Shown here piece after piece: positions 10,435-20,717 of a stretch of DNA of 56,179 bases (positions are counted from its first letter, which is position 1; each line of letters starts with the position of its first letter). Both the position numbers and the translations under genes were made by a program. The DNA is from Cryptosporidium bovis (Eukaryota; Apicomplexa; Conoidasida; Eucoccidiorida; Cryptosporidiidae), in the NCBI GenBank assembly GCA_009768925.2, contig VHIT02000026.1, positions 1-56,179 on the forward strand. Direction: 5' to 3'. The notes beneath the pieces were generated by a model. It was not told where the DNA came from. It saw only the letters and a program-made list of their open reading frames with translations, and searched no databases.

Positions 10435-11065
10435 ACTCAATTTTATTTGCAAGAATAAACTTTTTTCTTATTTTGACCAGAATTGTTAGCAATGAGTATA
10501 ATTTCCAAGGTGGTTATTGAATTAAAGGTATTAACACAACGCATTTTATTATAATAGTTATAATTTATTTTTGCTTTTTTTGTTATGTTTGTTTATAATT
10601 TATTATTTCCCTTTTTTGTGTATTTAAAAGTATTTACCATTACACATTTTTCTTACGTTTTTTTTCATATTTCGCATTTTTCAATTTAATTTCTCCATCT
10701 CAACTTCTACTTCCTTCAATAATAAAACATCTAATGGACAGATATTAAAGTAATTTTATGTGAATTGACATTTACAATGTTATATTATCATAGATATAAA
10801 ATGATAATGTGCGACACTAATTCATTATGTTACATAGATTTCATGATGAATAGGACAACAATTAGGGGTTAAAAAGGCAGAGTAAATAATCATAACAAAT
10901 CATTAAAACAAATTCACTTTTTAGTTATCCACTAAAATTTTAACCCAAAAATTGGTGAATTGCATTTGATAGTGCATAAATAATTAAAAATATCGGCAAA
11001 AATAACGGTGATTTTACATGTAATTGAGGGTGACAAAATTTAGTAGACAAATAAAAAAAAAACTA

Positions 11066-11075
11066 CCCGCCAAAA
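11066..11075. promoter_or_regulatory. E2F-like CCCGCCAAAA
   Basis: Reverse complement TTTTGGCGGG is a good match to the classic E2F site. It lies about 80 bp upstream of the ATG of the Ser/Asn-rich gene at 11155, well placed for a promoter element. Inferred from motif and position. Confidence 0.35.
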
Positions 11076-11154
11076 CACTTGTAAAGCATATTTAAAAATA
11101 TTGTATTGAATTATAAACGTTTCTTTGGATATTTCATTTGAGTATTTTATTATT

Positions 11155-12810
11155 ATGACGGAGACAGTATCTGATAAATTTGGTAGTAAACTGGATATTT
11201 TAAGTTCACTTGCTTTGGGGTCGAATGAAAGTTCAAGCTCGTTGTCTGAATACTCTGTTCAATTGTTACTACTGGTAGGATTATCTTTAAAAGAATGCAA
11301 TAAAGATTTCAATGATGATGTAAATAAAGGAATAGGAATTTCGGTTAAACCTTTAACTTTAGAGCCAAGACCACCTATGGTTGAGTCTAGTGAAAATATA
11401 AAAACATATACAACTAGGTTTGGAACAAATGGGTTTATATCTCGAAATAATAGGAACATTCAAAGGGGTAGAATGAGTGGAGGAAGCATAAGTGGAATAA
11501 CAAGGAGTATAATCAGACAATCAGATGATAATCTATGGGATATGCCCTGTTCAGATATGGGAAACTTGACATTGGGTGATATTAGGGAAGCAGAAAGCAA
11601 AATGAAGGCAGAAGATATAACACTTGATCAGTATGTTGAAAGGCAAAAAGAATTCATAATTAAAAGAGGCCCTGCTTCTCCATCACAAAATAGACGAACA
11701 AACAATTTCAATCAAACATTTGGAGTTGATAATACGAGTAATAATTCATCAAATGTTCAACGGTTGTTTTCTGGAAAAAATCAGCATCAGCCGAATTTTT
11801 TGGATTCAGTTATCAATTCAAAAAACAACCAAAAGTCGAATATTCAAAGTTTAAATGCTTCTAAGAATAGTGACAGTGATGTTTTGCCAGATAAATTTGT
11901 TGAAAATACCTCAAAAAGAGTGATTTCTGTTATTCCATCAGCTTCTAATAGAAAATTGTCGACTTTTTCAGGGGATTTTTTGAAAGGACCAGCAAATTTG
12001 TCCTTATTTGATATGAATACACCAATATTTGACGATGACTGTAATGATTCTGTTGACTTCTACACGCCAAATGTAAATTCGGTAAACAATACAATAAATC
12101 GAGAAAACCCACAAACTGTTGTATCTAACTCATCAAGGGTTGCGGAGATATTGTCAACAAGAGCAGCGGTTACTGGTACAAATACAATCGCAAGTCATAC
12201 AAATTTAAATGCGACACCAACAACCAATAACTCCTCTGCAAATGTATCTGCAACAACTGCAACGGCATCTAATTTTAGTTGGTCAAACAGGGTTGTAAAT
12301 CACAATGACACTCACAAAAACAATGCTAATCTCGCTAATTTATCAGCATCTTTCCCGGCTTTATCAAAAAATACGCAAATAAACCAAACACCGAATAGAA
12401 GTAATATTTTGGGTGGGAATCAACACTCACCACAATTAGACTCGAATAATATTTTACATAGACTGCAAGCAGCTGCTGGCCTTTCATCTAGACTTTCAAC
12501 TGGAAACAACTTAAATAATAACAATATCAATATTAGTACTAATAATGATGGGAGCGGGAATGTTTACAATAGCAAATATAACCAACAAACTCATATCTTA
12601 AGGCCAAATAGTGAAGTCTCAAATGAATACCCTCCTTTATCTTCCGCCTCAAATGTTGGCTTGTGTTACTCTAGTCACAGCGTTATACAACAAAAAAACA
12701 ATCAGGTTAAAACCAATGATGCTGGGAGACTTTTGATGTCCATCATTGGTGCAGGTCAACACAAAAATGATGACGATAAAAACAGTTTTGGAGGCTATTC
12801 AAAGTATTAG
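11155..12810 (+). CDS. Ser/Asn-rich protein with FPALS-type motifs, unknown
   Basis: 551 residues from the first ATG (MTETVSDKFG). The open frame extends ten codons further to a TTG, which is not a likely eukaryotic start. The first ~180 residues look conserved: a PPM-containing linker, an Arg/Gly patch (GRMSGGSISG), NLWDMP, then a charged helix (LGDIREAESKMKAEDITLDQ). The rest is a long Asn/Ser/Thr-rich tail. Two short motifs stand out in the tail: SFPALS at about 398 and YPPLS at about 491. These resemble the [FY]PxL motifs of mRNA-regulatory proteins such as NOT2, which hints at a post-transcriptional role but does not prove it. There is no signal peptide or membrane span. I cannot assign a family. 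Confidence 0.7.
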   Translation: MTETVSDKFGSKLDILSSLALGSNESSSSLSEYSVQLLLLVGLSLKECNKDFNDDVNKGIGISVKPLTLEPRPPMVESSENIKTYTTRFGTNGFISRNNRNIQRGRMSGGSISGITRSIIRQSDDNLWDMPCSDMGNLTLGDIREAESKMKAEDITLDQYVERQKEFIIKRGPASPSQNRRTNNFNQTFGVDNTSNNSSNVQRLFSGKNQHQPNFLDSVINSKNNQKSNIQSLNASKNSDSDVLPDKFVENTSKRVISVIPSASNRKLSTFSGDFLKGPANLSLFDMNTPIFDDDCNDSVDFYTPNVNSVNNTINRENPQTVVSNSSRVAEILSTRAAVTGTNTIASHTNLNATPTTNNSSANVSATTATASNFSWSNRVVNHNDTHKNNANLANLSASFPALSKNTQINQTPNRSNILGGNQHSPQLDSNNILHRLQAAAGLSSRLSTGNNLNNNNINISTNNDGSGNVYNSKYNQQTHILRPNSEVSNEYPPLSSASNVGLCYSSHSVIQQKNNQVKTNDAGRLLMSIIGAGQHKNDDDKNSFGGYSKY

Positions 12811-13315
12811 CTAAATTTATTTACTTTTTTTTGTTAGTATAGTCCTTTTTAAGATGCATGAAATAGTGCAGATAAGGTATCTTCATTTTTCTATTACACC
12901 AGTAATACACTAATATTTAGTTTCACTTTAAATTAAAAGCAGTGTAGTTTCCATTATTTACCATTTGAGCGCCAAATACGATATTTTACATTAGTGTGAT
13001 AGTCAACTGGTCAGATGCGGTATAAATATCGCTAATTATTATTAGTCAAACATATACATTGTTTGCATTCATGAGCTGTTGGAATTGTCACTTCTGTGCT
13101 ATTTATGTTGGTTTAAACTACATTTTCTTTCTGTACTATTGAATTCTTTTTTCTATTATAGCAAGCACTTTAAGATTGCATTATTTTTTGTGAAGCATAG
13201 GCAAATTAAAACGGTAATTTTTCTTGGAATTCAATTAAGGAAATAACAAGGTGGTTTTGATTTTTTTTAAAAATAGTTTATTAGTTTATAACTTTCAGGG
13301 AGAAGGCATAAAGAA
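12811..13315. other. Intergenic with E2F-like site and possible 5' UTR intron
   Basis: 505 bp upstream of the Rrp6 gene. It holds the palindromic ATTTGAGCGCCAAAT at 12963-12977. A GGTAATTTTT donor-like site near 13214 and a TTTCAG acceptor ending near 13299, just before the ATG, could bound an intron of about 85 bp in the 5' UTR. Confidence 0.4.
12963..12977. promoter_or_regulatory. E2F-like palindrome with GCGCCAAA
   Basis: ATTTG and CAAAT arms flank AGCGC; 12969-12976 is an exact GCGCSAAA match. It is about 340 bp upstream of the Rrp6 ATG. Inferred regulatory site. Confidence 0.35.
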
Positions 13316-16090
13316 ATGATGGCTTGTACAAAAATTTTTGAAATTGATGAAATAAATGTAGGTTATATAGTTCGTAGTAATACAAATAGTGGAGAAAAAG
13401 ATAGTTTTGTTGATTTAAAAGCGAGTGATTTGTTTGATATAGATATGAAAGGCGAATGCGATATTTGTAAAAAAATAGAGAGTAAATTTAAATTATTATT
13501 GAATGATAACGAGAAAACATTAATGATTCAGTCAAACTGGAGGGACTTAATAGATAATTTCAGCGTCAAGTTCGTTCCAAGACTACTTTCTACACCGAAT
13601 AAAACAGGATTTGACATGGAGAATGACAATATTCTTGAAAAATTATTACGTTACAACCGTTTAAGAATAAACAATAACCTCCAAATACACTCTGAATTTC
13701 AATATAGCAATAAAAAAAATGGAAGCAATATCAGGAACAACTCTAACGATACTCCTATTATTGGATTAATTCACCCAAAACAGTATTCAACGAGCATTGA
13801 TTACTTGTCTGAAAATAACTCGGAAAATACTGGAATATTTATAATTGATGAGTTAAGTCAAATATTACATGATAAAGAAATAATAATGTGCCAAAGGTAT
13901 ATTTTATTTGAAGATAAATACTTTCAAAATATCTATGAAAAGGAAATAAAATCTCTAGTATGGGCAGTAAATGGCACTATATATCATGCAGGTGAGGAAG
14001 AATATAACATAAAGGATATTAAAGAAGTAAAGTCATACTTCAACATTTCCTATTCTAACCCAAAACTACCTCTTCCACTAAATAACACTCCTTTAATATT
14101 TGTAAATGATTTAAAGGGATTAAAAGAAATAATAGGAGAAATATTGAATTCAATGGAGATTCACTACAGAATTTGTGACGATAATTCCCCTTTTATATTG
14201 TCAATAGATTTGGAGCATCATTCAATTCAAACATATAGGGGATTTGTCTCACTCATTCAAATGAGTACCAGGGACAAGGACTATATTATAGATCCATTTG
14301 AAATTTTTCATGAGCTTGTTATATTGAATGAGTTAACTACAAATCCAAGAATTTTAAAAGTATTTCACGGATCAGACTTTGATATTTTTTGGCTTCAAAG
14401 GGACTTTTCCGTTTATGTTGTAAACATGTTCGATACCGGCAAAGCGGCTAAACTTTTAAATACTCCAGGTGGATATTCACTTAAAAATTTGATGGATGTA
14501 TATTGCAATATAGATATGGATAAAACATATCAGTTATCAGACTGGAGAGAAAGACCACTAACAGATGAGAAAATCAAATATGCAAGATCTGACACACACT
14601 ATTTACCATATATTTATGATATATTAAAAAATTTATTGTTGTTACATTCACACATAAAACCTGGGTTTCTGCTTTCTACTTCTGATGCCATGATGAAGGT
14701 TGAAAACGGAAACATTTTGGTGGAGAAAGAAGATTCATCCAAATTTAATATTAATTACAAATGCACTGGCTCTTACATGACTTTTGAGATGGACACCCTG
14801 GACCCCTCTCCACTTCTTACCGCTTTGCATAATAGTCGTCTTGTTTCTGCAAAAGCTTATTTTACAAAGCCTGTTGATATTTGGGCAAAATCACATGCAA
14901 TTAAAAGCAAATTTCCGAGATCTTGTATGAACAGTCAACTGGAAAGAGTATTGTGTTTAACTATTGGTCACTTCTTGCTGGTATGGCGGGAGGGTCTCGC
15001 AAAGTTGTTAGATTTAACTCCGAGTTATATACTAAAAGATGGTATGATTGTTAGAATTTGTAGTAAGCAGCCAACTAACGAAGCCGAATTGTTTGAGTTA
15101 TTTAATCCCATTCCAGTGAATGTCAAGAGACACTCTGAAGCAATTTTGATTATAGTTAATACTGTTAAAAACAATATAGTTTCTAAAAACGAAGAGAATA
15201 TATTCGAGTTTAATTCAGTTATTTCTCATATATTCTCAAACATATCTGACGGATCTATAAAGTGCAATGAAAAGGAAGATCTTAATGGTGCTTTTTGTTC
15301 TTCAAAAAAATCATTAATAAAATGTAAAGATATGGGAGATTTAAAATCAAAATTGTGTAATAAGAATATTAGCATTTATGATGAAAACGAACTGACATCA
15401 AATTCTATGTTAGGAGATGGCACAAAAAAAATTAAAATAAAGAGGTCAGTTGGCTCATCTGACAACTTTGCCAATAATTTATTTGGAGATCATTCGAATA
15501 AAAAGAATGCCATTGAAATTTCAAACGAGACTCTTATATCGATGAAAATAATAAATGAAATAAACAACAGTCTATATAGGGGAACTTCAAGTCATATAGT
15601 ATATAAATCTCATGAAATGAATGAAAACTTTACATCTGATGATATAACGAAAAAGTCATACTTTCCTCAAAATAAAGTTGATGACTCCAATAGTATTAAA
15701 AATATGAAAAAAGATACTGATGATAGTATAAATGTAGTTGTAGAGAATGATCAAGTTCGAATTCTGAGAAAGTCAATAAGAGAAGAATATGATAAAGATA
15801 GTGATTACATTGATGGGAGGAAGGAAAAAAAAAGGTATAAGAAAACTGATAATGAACAAGATTGTAATCCATACAAAGACAAAGAAGTGCTTTGTGATCA
15901 TAATTTAAATATTAATGTGTTAGAAAAGCAAAGCATTTCTGATATTCATGTAAAAATTAAGGGTTTACCTGCAAGTTTTGCCTGTGAAAAAAACATTCCA
16001 GATTTCATTAAAAATGCAGACTCATCATCTCCTGTAAAAACAAAAAAGTTTACCTCTTTAATGAGAACAAAAAAATGGCACAAAAGATAG
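13316..16090 (+). CDS. Rrp6/EXOSC10 nuclear exosome 3'-5' exoribonuclease
   Basis: 924 residues. A DEDD-Y exonuclease domain spans about 290-440. Exo I is SIDLEHHS (D298, E300). Exo II is FHGSDFDIFWLQ (D354), followed by MFDTGKAA (D373). Exo III is KYARSDTHYLPY (Y422, D426). An HRDC-like region follows at about 525-590 (AIKSKFPR ... LLVWREGLAKLLD ... SYILKDGMI). All catalytic residues are present, so it should be active. Rrp6 trims rRNA, snRNA and snoRNA 3' ends and degrades aberrant nuclear RNA as part of the nuclear exosome. The C-terminal third is low-complexity, Lys/Ser/Asn-rich and ends in a basic tail (KTKKFTSLMRTKKWHKR), a probable nuclear signal. The start could also be the second Met. 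It is convergent with CDC5, 101 bp away. Confidence 0.93.
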   Translation: MMACTKIFEIDEINVGYIVRSNTNSGEKDSFVDLKASDLFDIDMKGECDICKKIESKFKLLLNDNEKTLMIQSNWRDLIDNFSVKFVPRLLSTPNKTGFDMENDNILEKLLRYNRLRINNNLQIHSEFQYSNKKNGSNIRNNSNDTPIIGLIHPKQYSTSIDYLSENNSENTGIFIIDELSQILHDKEIIMCQRYILFEDKYFQNIYEKEIKSLVWAVNGTIYHAGEEEYNIKDIKEVKSYFNISYSNPKLPLPLNNTPLIFVNDLKGLKEIIGEILNSMEIHYRICDDNSPFILSIDLEHHSIQTYRGFVSLIQMSTRDKDYIIDPFEIFHELVILNELTTNPRILKVFHGSDFDIFWLQRDFSVYVVNMFDTGKAAKLLNTPGGYSLKNLMDVYCNIDMDKTYQLSDWRERPLTDEKIKYARSDTHYLPYIYDILKNLLLLHSHIKPGFLLSTSDAMMKVENGNILVEKEDSSKFNINYKCTGSYMTFEMDTLDPSPLLTALHNSRLVSAKAYFTKPVDIWAKSHAIKSKFPRSCMNSQLERVLCLTIGHFLLVWREGLAKLLDLTPSYILKDGMIVRICSKQPTNEAELFELFNPIPVNVKRHSEAILIIVNTVKNNIVSKNEENIFEFNSVISHIFSNISDGSIKCNEKEDLNGAFCSSKKSLIKCKDMGDLKSKLCNKNISIYDENELTSNSMLGDGTKKIKIKRSVGSSDNFANNLFGDHSNKKNAIEISNETLISMKIINEINNSLYRGTSSHIVYKSHEMNENFTSDDITKKSYFPQNKVDDSNSIKNMKKDTDDSINVVVENDQVRILRKSIREEYDKDSDYIDGRKEKKRYKKTDNEQDCNPYKDKEVLCDHNLNINVLEKQSISDIHVKIKGLPASFACEKNIPDFIKNADSSSPVKTKKFTSLMRTKKWHKR

Positions 16091-16191
16091 AAATATTTGA
16101 TAGTTTATTATTTTTTTATTATCTTAAAATTTGTATTAAAAAAAATAACTGCATTATTTAACGCACCGATACACTATGTAACTAATACATA

Positions 16192-18579
16192 TTACTGCTT
16201 ATTTGATATATTATTGTAGTAATATTTTTGAAGAGTCTCATTTAATTTTCTTTCAAATTCATATTGCTTGGTAATGTTTTCTAGCCTAACTGAAAAAATT
16301 TGTTCTTCTTTTTTCCATATTTTATCCTGAAGTTTTATATCGACTACTAGTTCATTAATAGTGGAATACAACTCCTGAATTTCAGTTTCAGATTTAATAG
16401 AGTTGGAAATAATTGTTCTTAGTGTGTCTTCTATATCCTCACGTAATTCTTTGTTCTGTTGGTTTAAGTCATTGTTTATAACCCTTAAATTTTCAATAAT
16501 ATTACTCAATGATGAGTTCAAGTCATTTTCTGTAAGCTCTGTTGTTAACATATACTCTTTTTTAAATGGAACGTAAATATATTTTGGATTATATACTGAA
16601 TTTGATACTACTTCAATTGGGTTAATATCTCCAAGTGAGATTTTTCTTTCATCTATTATTTTATGCATTTCCTCGTTTATCAGTTTTTCAGCATTTTTTA
16701 TTTCTTCTTGTGTTAGTGTTTTATCAATATTGTAATACTCACTATTTTTATTTTCAAGATTAAGATGAAAACTTTTATATAACTCTGAACCGTAAACTTC
16801 AGTTATATAATCAGGTACTTTTTGAGGATGATTTATCATATCTCTTACAAATAAATACTCTAGTTCACTTTTAATTAAAGCATGTGCTTGCTTATAGTAT
16901 GTATCAACTTTATCACAAGCTAAACCCTCATCTTCTTCAATCTGTGCATATTTGTTTTCTTTAAGTAAATAAGGTCTAGGTAAGTTTAACTTTATAACCT
17001 TTGTTTCTAAACAGAAATCATCACCATTGTTACCAATATTTTGTCCAGATAAGTTATTATTTGCAATTGTACTATTATTATTTTCAGAATTGTATTTAAG
17101 TTCGTGATGCTTCTTTAACACATTAATATCAATCTCAACCTTATTAACTGCTTGTGGAAGGTCATACAACAATGATTTGGCTTGTATCTTGTACATTTCA
17201 AGTCTAGCATTCCTCCCTATTGGATCCATTGACAAAATACTACCTCTGTCGCTAAATAATGATCCTGAATTCAAACTAAACTTATCGCTAAGTGTTCTGT
17301 GTCGACCTATAATTGAAGAAATGCTACTTCTATTTGATATTGCATCACAGATTAGAGTTTTTTTAGATATTATTTTTGGATTGTGTAGTAAACCTTTATC
17401 TGAAAGTTGTAAATTAGCATTATAATCAGAATTGCCATTATCATCGTTATTATTTATACTAATTTCAGATTCTAGTTCATAATTTTCCATGCCAATTGGA
17501 TTAAATGGGCTTGGTTTATTTAGATTTTTTAATATATTTTTCGATTTTTCTAATATTGTACTCTCATTGTGGCCGTTATTAATACTTGTATTAAAATTGG
17601 AACGTATAGAGGACTCACCATACGTAGAAGAAGAATTGACGTCATTAAAATGGTCAAATCCAATAGAAGATATTATTTTTATATCGTCTAAGGTTAATTG
17701 GGGCTCTGGCAACTCTAATTTTCTTTTTCTAATTATTTTTAGTGGTTCCTCAAACTTAAATTCCTTTGTATCTTTGTTTTTCTCATATAGATACTTTTTA
17801 TCCTTTTTTATCATGTTAAACTGCTTCAAACTTTTCTTTGATTCCTCCAATTCACTAAAAGTAACTTTCTTTTCCTTCTTCTTATCTTTATCTTTTTCGA
17901 ATACTCCTTCTTCCGGAAACTCTTCAAATGGGATCTCATTCAGATAATCATTTCCCTTACACTTTTTATTTCTATATCTCATTATTGATGCATGTGAAAG
18001 CATACCAGATGCTTTAAGTTCCCTTCTTTTTTGTAACATTGCAACCCTTCTTGCTTCTTCTAAATGTCTTTCTCTTGCTTTTCTTTTGGCTTTTCTACCA
18101 TTTGTATTAGCTAAACGGGCCCTCGCTTCGGATAACATGTCAATCTCATGTTCATCCAAATCAATAGAATCTGGTTTACTTGGTCTTGTTTCTGGATGAG
18201 GATCTATTTCACCCGGTCTCGGTTTTCTTGGATCGAAATCTATAGAAAATGTCTTACCACTTGCTCTATCTAACAATTGTTCATAGTGCTCAAGGCACTG
18301 ATGAGCAGTTCTACCAACTAATGGAGCAATTGTTCGCCATTGACACGGAAACAATTTTGTTAAGTGAAGCAACTTCTCTTCTTCTTCTCTTGACCAATCT
18401 GATTTCTTAACTCTTGGGTCCAACCACTCATACCATCTTGACTTACATTGCTTTGCAGATTTCATTACCAGAAGAGATGCAATACGAGACCAATTATTGA
18501 GCCCATACTTCATTACTGCTGCCTTAAGGATCTCATCTTCGCTATTCTTCCACAAACTACTTCCACTTATTTGACTCAT
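16192..18579 (-). CDS. CDC5/Cef1 spliceosome component (Myb domain)
   Basis: 795 residues. Two Myb repeats lie at about 7-55 ([20 protein letters not shown] ... SRWYEWLDP) and 58-107 ([18 protein letters not shown] ... [10 protein letters not shown]), with the Trp spacing of the CDC5 family. The highly conserved linker follows: [20 protein letters not shown], a run of the [12 protein letters not shown] type, and [20 protein letters not shown]. The middle is low complexity and the C-terminal ~130 residues are coiled coil. CDC5 is a core subunit of the Prp19/NineTeen complex needed for catalytic activation of the spliceosome, so it acts in the nucleus. It is divergent from Trm10 across a 319 bp promoter gap. 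The family is secure. Confidence 0.95.
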   Translation of the reverse strand: MSQISGSSLWKNSEDEILKAAVMKYGLNNWSRIASLLVMKSAKQCKSRWYEWLDPRVKKSDWSREEEEKLLHLTKLFPCQWRTIAPLVGRTAHQCLEHYEQLLDRASGKTFSIDFDPRKPRPGEIDPHPETRPSKPDSIDLDEHEIDMLSEARARLANTNGRKAKRKARERHLEEARRVAMLQKRRELKASGMLSHASIMRYRNKKCKGNDYLNEIPFEEFPEEGVFEKDKDKKKEKKVTFSELEESKKSLKQFNMIKKDKKYLYEKNKDTKEFKFEEPLKIIRKRKLELPEPQLTLDDIKIISSIGFDHFNDVNSSSTYGESSIRSNFNTSINNGHNESTILEKSKNILKNLNKPSPFNPIGMENYELESEISINNNDDNGNSDYNANLQLSDKGLLHNPKIISKKTLICDAISNRSSISSIIGRHRTLSDKFSLNSGSLFSDRGSILSMDPIGRNARLEMYKIQAKSLLYDLPQAVNKVEIDINVLKKHHELKYNSENNNSTIANNNLSGQNIGNNGDDFCLETKVIKLNLPRPYLLKENKYAQIEEDEGLACDKVDTYYKQAHALIKSELEYLFVRDMINHPQKVPDYITEVYGSELYKSFHLNLENKNSEYYNIDKTLTQEEIKNAEKLINEEMHKIIDERKISLGDINPIEVVSNSVYNPKYIYVPFKKEYMLTTELTENDLNSSLSNIIENLRVINNDLNQQNKELREDIEDTLRTIISNSIKSETEIQELYSTINELVVDIKLQDKIWKKEEQIFSVRLENITKQYEFERKLNETLQKYYYNNISNKQ

Positions 18580-18898
18580 TTTTAAAGACGAAACGCCTCA
18601 AATAATGATATAAAGTTTACTTCTCACCTATAACTGACAAATTTATATATAATTATTCCCTTGTTACAATTATTTTAGTATATCTTGTTATTCTCATGAA
18701 GTTCACAATGGCACAAATTGGCGCCAGTACATTTAATATTGCGTTTATGGTACAAATGTTTAAAGACTAGCAATATTTACAATTTCTAAAACTTAATACT
18801 ACAAATTCGAATATTTATGCCAAATACATATGTTACTTTATATAGTTAAATTTTAATAGGTATCACTTTTCGCTTTATTATTTCCATTATTTGCGAAA
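18580..18898. other. Short divergent promoter region (CDC5 / Trm10)
   Basis: 319 bp shared by two divergent starts, the tightest divergent pair in the window. Its only GC-rich site is TTGGCGCCA at 18718-18726, roughly midway between the two ATGs, so a bidirectional element is plausible. Confidence 0.5.
18718..18726. promoter_or_regulatory. E2F-like TTGGCGCCA, bidirectional position
   Basis: Palindromic TGGCGCCA core, 139 bp from the CDC5 ATG and 173 bp from the Trm10 ATG. Motif match and placement only. Confidence 0.35.
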
Positions 18899-19918
18899 AT
18901 GGATTTTATTACACAGCCAAAACAAGTTTCGAATGACATTCCTGAATTTGGAAATCCAAAAAAAAGATTAACAAAGAGCCAAAAAAAAATGATAGCGAGA
19001 GAAAACAGAAAACTCAAACTTAGATCAAGAAGAGCTGAAGAAAGAAAAAGACAAAGAAATCATGCATCTTCTGAGAGAAAAAAATTTTTGGATTCGATGT
19101 CAGAAAATGAAAGAAGATCATATATTCTAAGAGAACGCTTTCTTAAAGAACATAAGTCCTTCTTTCTTTCAAGTTATAAGGTAAATCACTTTTCAGAATA
19201 TACATATCGTGATTCAGGTAAACCTCATATTTGTTTTAATTTAAGTTTCGAAAATAAAATGACTGAAAAGGAGGCCAACTCACTAATTCGTCAAATATCT
19301 CTAGGAAACAGCTTTATGTTGAGATCTTTAAAAATATTTGAAATCTCAAATCCTGGATTAGATGCAATGAAAACTCTTTTAGATATTTCCCCAAATGCGA
19401 AAACATCCAAATCTTACTACGATAAATTTGGTTGGAAGGGTTGGATAAATTTTCACATTTCATCTATAAAACCAGACGATTATTTTCACAAAATAGGTGT
19501 ACAAAAATATTCAATGAATAAATGGCTTATGGAATTGCATGAAAAACCATTTTGGGAGGTTTTTCCATTAGGAAAAATAGTAGTTCTTTCACCCGATTCT
19601 ACAGAAGAACTAGAGGAATTTGAACCAGATAAGGTTTATGTTATTGGTGGGCTTGTAGACCGTACTGTAACAAAAAATGAATCTCTAAATCAAGCTTTGG
19701 AAAAAAAATGTATATGCAAAAGACTCCCTGTTAAATCCCTTATTAGTGATAGAGCTAATTGTATTTTGAATGTAAATACAGTTGTAGAGATATTGGTAAA
19801 TAAGTATCACAATAACGATTGGAAAACAGCCATTTCTCAAGCTCTTCCTACAAGAAAGGCTCAAAATTACGGTAGAAGAGCTCTTAGAAAAAGTAAAATA
19901 AGTTCAAACCTTCCATAA
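18899..19918 (+). CDS. Trm10-type tRNA (purine-9 N1) methyltransferase
   Basis: 339 residues, close to yeast Trm10 and human TRMT10A. A basic N-terminal helix (about 20-65, RLTKSQKKMIARENRKLKLR) fits tRNA binding. The SPOUT fold covers roughly 90-320. The diagnostic SAM-knot segments are KVYVIGGLVDRTVTK at about 246-260, RLPVK at about 280, and NVNTVVEILVNKYHNNDWK with SQALPTRKA near the end. The enzyme methylates N1 of G9 (and/or A9) of tRNAs using S-adenosylmethionine. No mitochondrial presequence is seen, so it is probably nuclear or cytosolic. I cannot tell G9 from A9 specificity from sequence alone. Confidence 0.93.
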   Translation: MDFITQPKQVSNDIPEFGNPKKRLTKSQKKMIARENRKLKLRSRRAEERKRQRNHASSERKKFLDSMSENERRSYILRERFLKEHKSFFLSSYKVNHFSEYTYRDSGKPHICFNLSFENKMTEKEANSLIRQISLGNSFMLRSLKIFEISNPGLDAMKTLLDISPNAKTSKSYYDKFGWKGWINFHISSIKPDDYFHKIGVQKYSMNKWLMELHEKPFWEVFPLGKIVVLSPDSTEELEEFEPDKVYVIGGLVDRTVTKNESLNQALEKKCICKRLPVKSLISDRANCILNVNTVVEILVNKYHNNDWKTAISQALPTRKAQNYGRRALRKSKISSNLP

Positions 19919-20717
19919 CTGTGCGATTTTCAATAATACAGTTAATAATTATCACCATTCACTTTTAATCATTAATCATAATACTAATTTAACTATTTTC
20001 TTACACTATTCACAAATCAATTTAATTAAAATGAATTGTAATTTATTTCAATATTAATCGTAATTTTAATTCAAAGTGAGCATTTATGATTTACCGGTAT
20101 TACATGCAATTACTATCCACATGCACTAATAGTAATAGTTTACAAAAAAAGAAAAAAAAGTTTATTTAGAACTTCGACTCTTATCATTAGAGATATGATT
20201 TTTTAGAATTATATTTGGTGTCTTATTTTAGATTTATTGGCTGAATAGTTTTTTCTTTCTAGTATTATTAGATTTAAAATTTAAAAAAAATTACTACTCG
20301 GTGAATGCAATTTAATCAAATTAGACAGGCGGGCCGTACACATTTTGAAAGGATCTTTAAGTAATATTATGACTTTGAAAACAAGGTAAAAAAAAAGAAA
20401 AAGATAATGTAAAAAAATATAGCAATTAAAGTGGTAATTTAAAATATAAATAAATAATCTTAATGAAAGTATATTTTAACGTTTACTGTTGACAATTCGT
20501 GAAACTTTATTCAATCTTGAATCCAAGCAACAGTTTGATAGTGAGGGGTTAGAATAATTATTTGATTGGAATGGAAAATAATTTAAACAATACATTTTTT
20601 ATTTAAGAGGATTAAATAAAGTGTTATTGGAGCTAATAGTTTTGGTTTTTCACTGACTGAAGTTTGACAATAAGCTGTTATTCTGAGTACATAATTTATA
20701 ATTAACAAATTATAATA
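19919..20717. other. Intergenic upstream of ferlin
   Basis: 799 bp with no credible gene. Homopolymer A and T runs dominate. GC-rich AGGCGGGCC at 20328-20336, about 380 bp before the ferlin ATG, stands out from its surroundings and may be a promoter element. Confidence 0.45.

Larger units (their letters stand above)
9601..11154. other. Divergent intergenic region, 1.55 kb
   Basis: Between the starts of the Tyr-rich and the Ser/Asn-rich genes. Mostly AT runs. Two patches look unlike the rest: 10286-10434, with a short open frame behind a CTACAG acceptor-like site (listed separately), and about 10492-10527, with a 12-codon open stretch followed by a GTATTA donor-like site. These may be 5' UTR exons or chance. 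An E2F-like CCCGCCAAAA sits at 11066-11075. Confidence 0.45.

Noticed and set aside
10492-10527. ATG-initiated 12-codon stretch (MSIISKVVIELK) followed by a GTATTA donor-like site
   Set aside because: It looks like a first exon, but no downstream exon gave a sensible protein in any phase that I tried.
11125-11154. Upstream extension of the Ser/Asn-rich gene to a TTG
   Set aside because: TTG starts are not expected in a eukaryote; the first ATG at 11155 is used instead. The same reasoning was applied at 37868 and 49038 (GTG).
15754-15763. tRNA B-box-like GTTCGAATTC
   Set aside because: It lies inside the Rrp6 coding sequence and has no matching A-box or cloverleaf.
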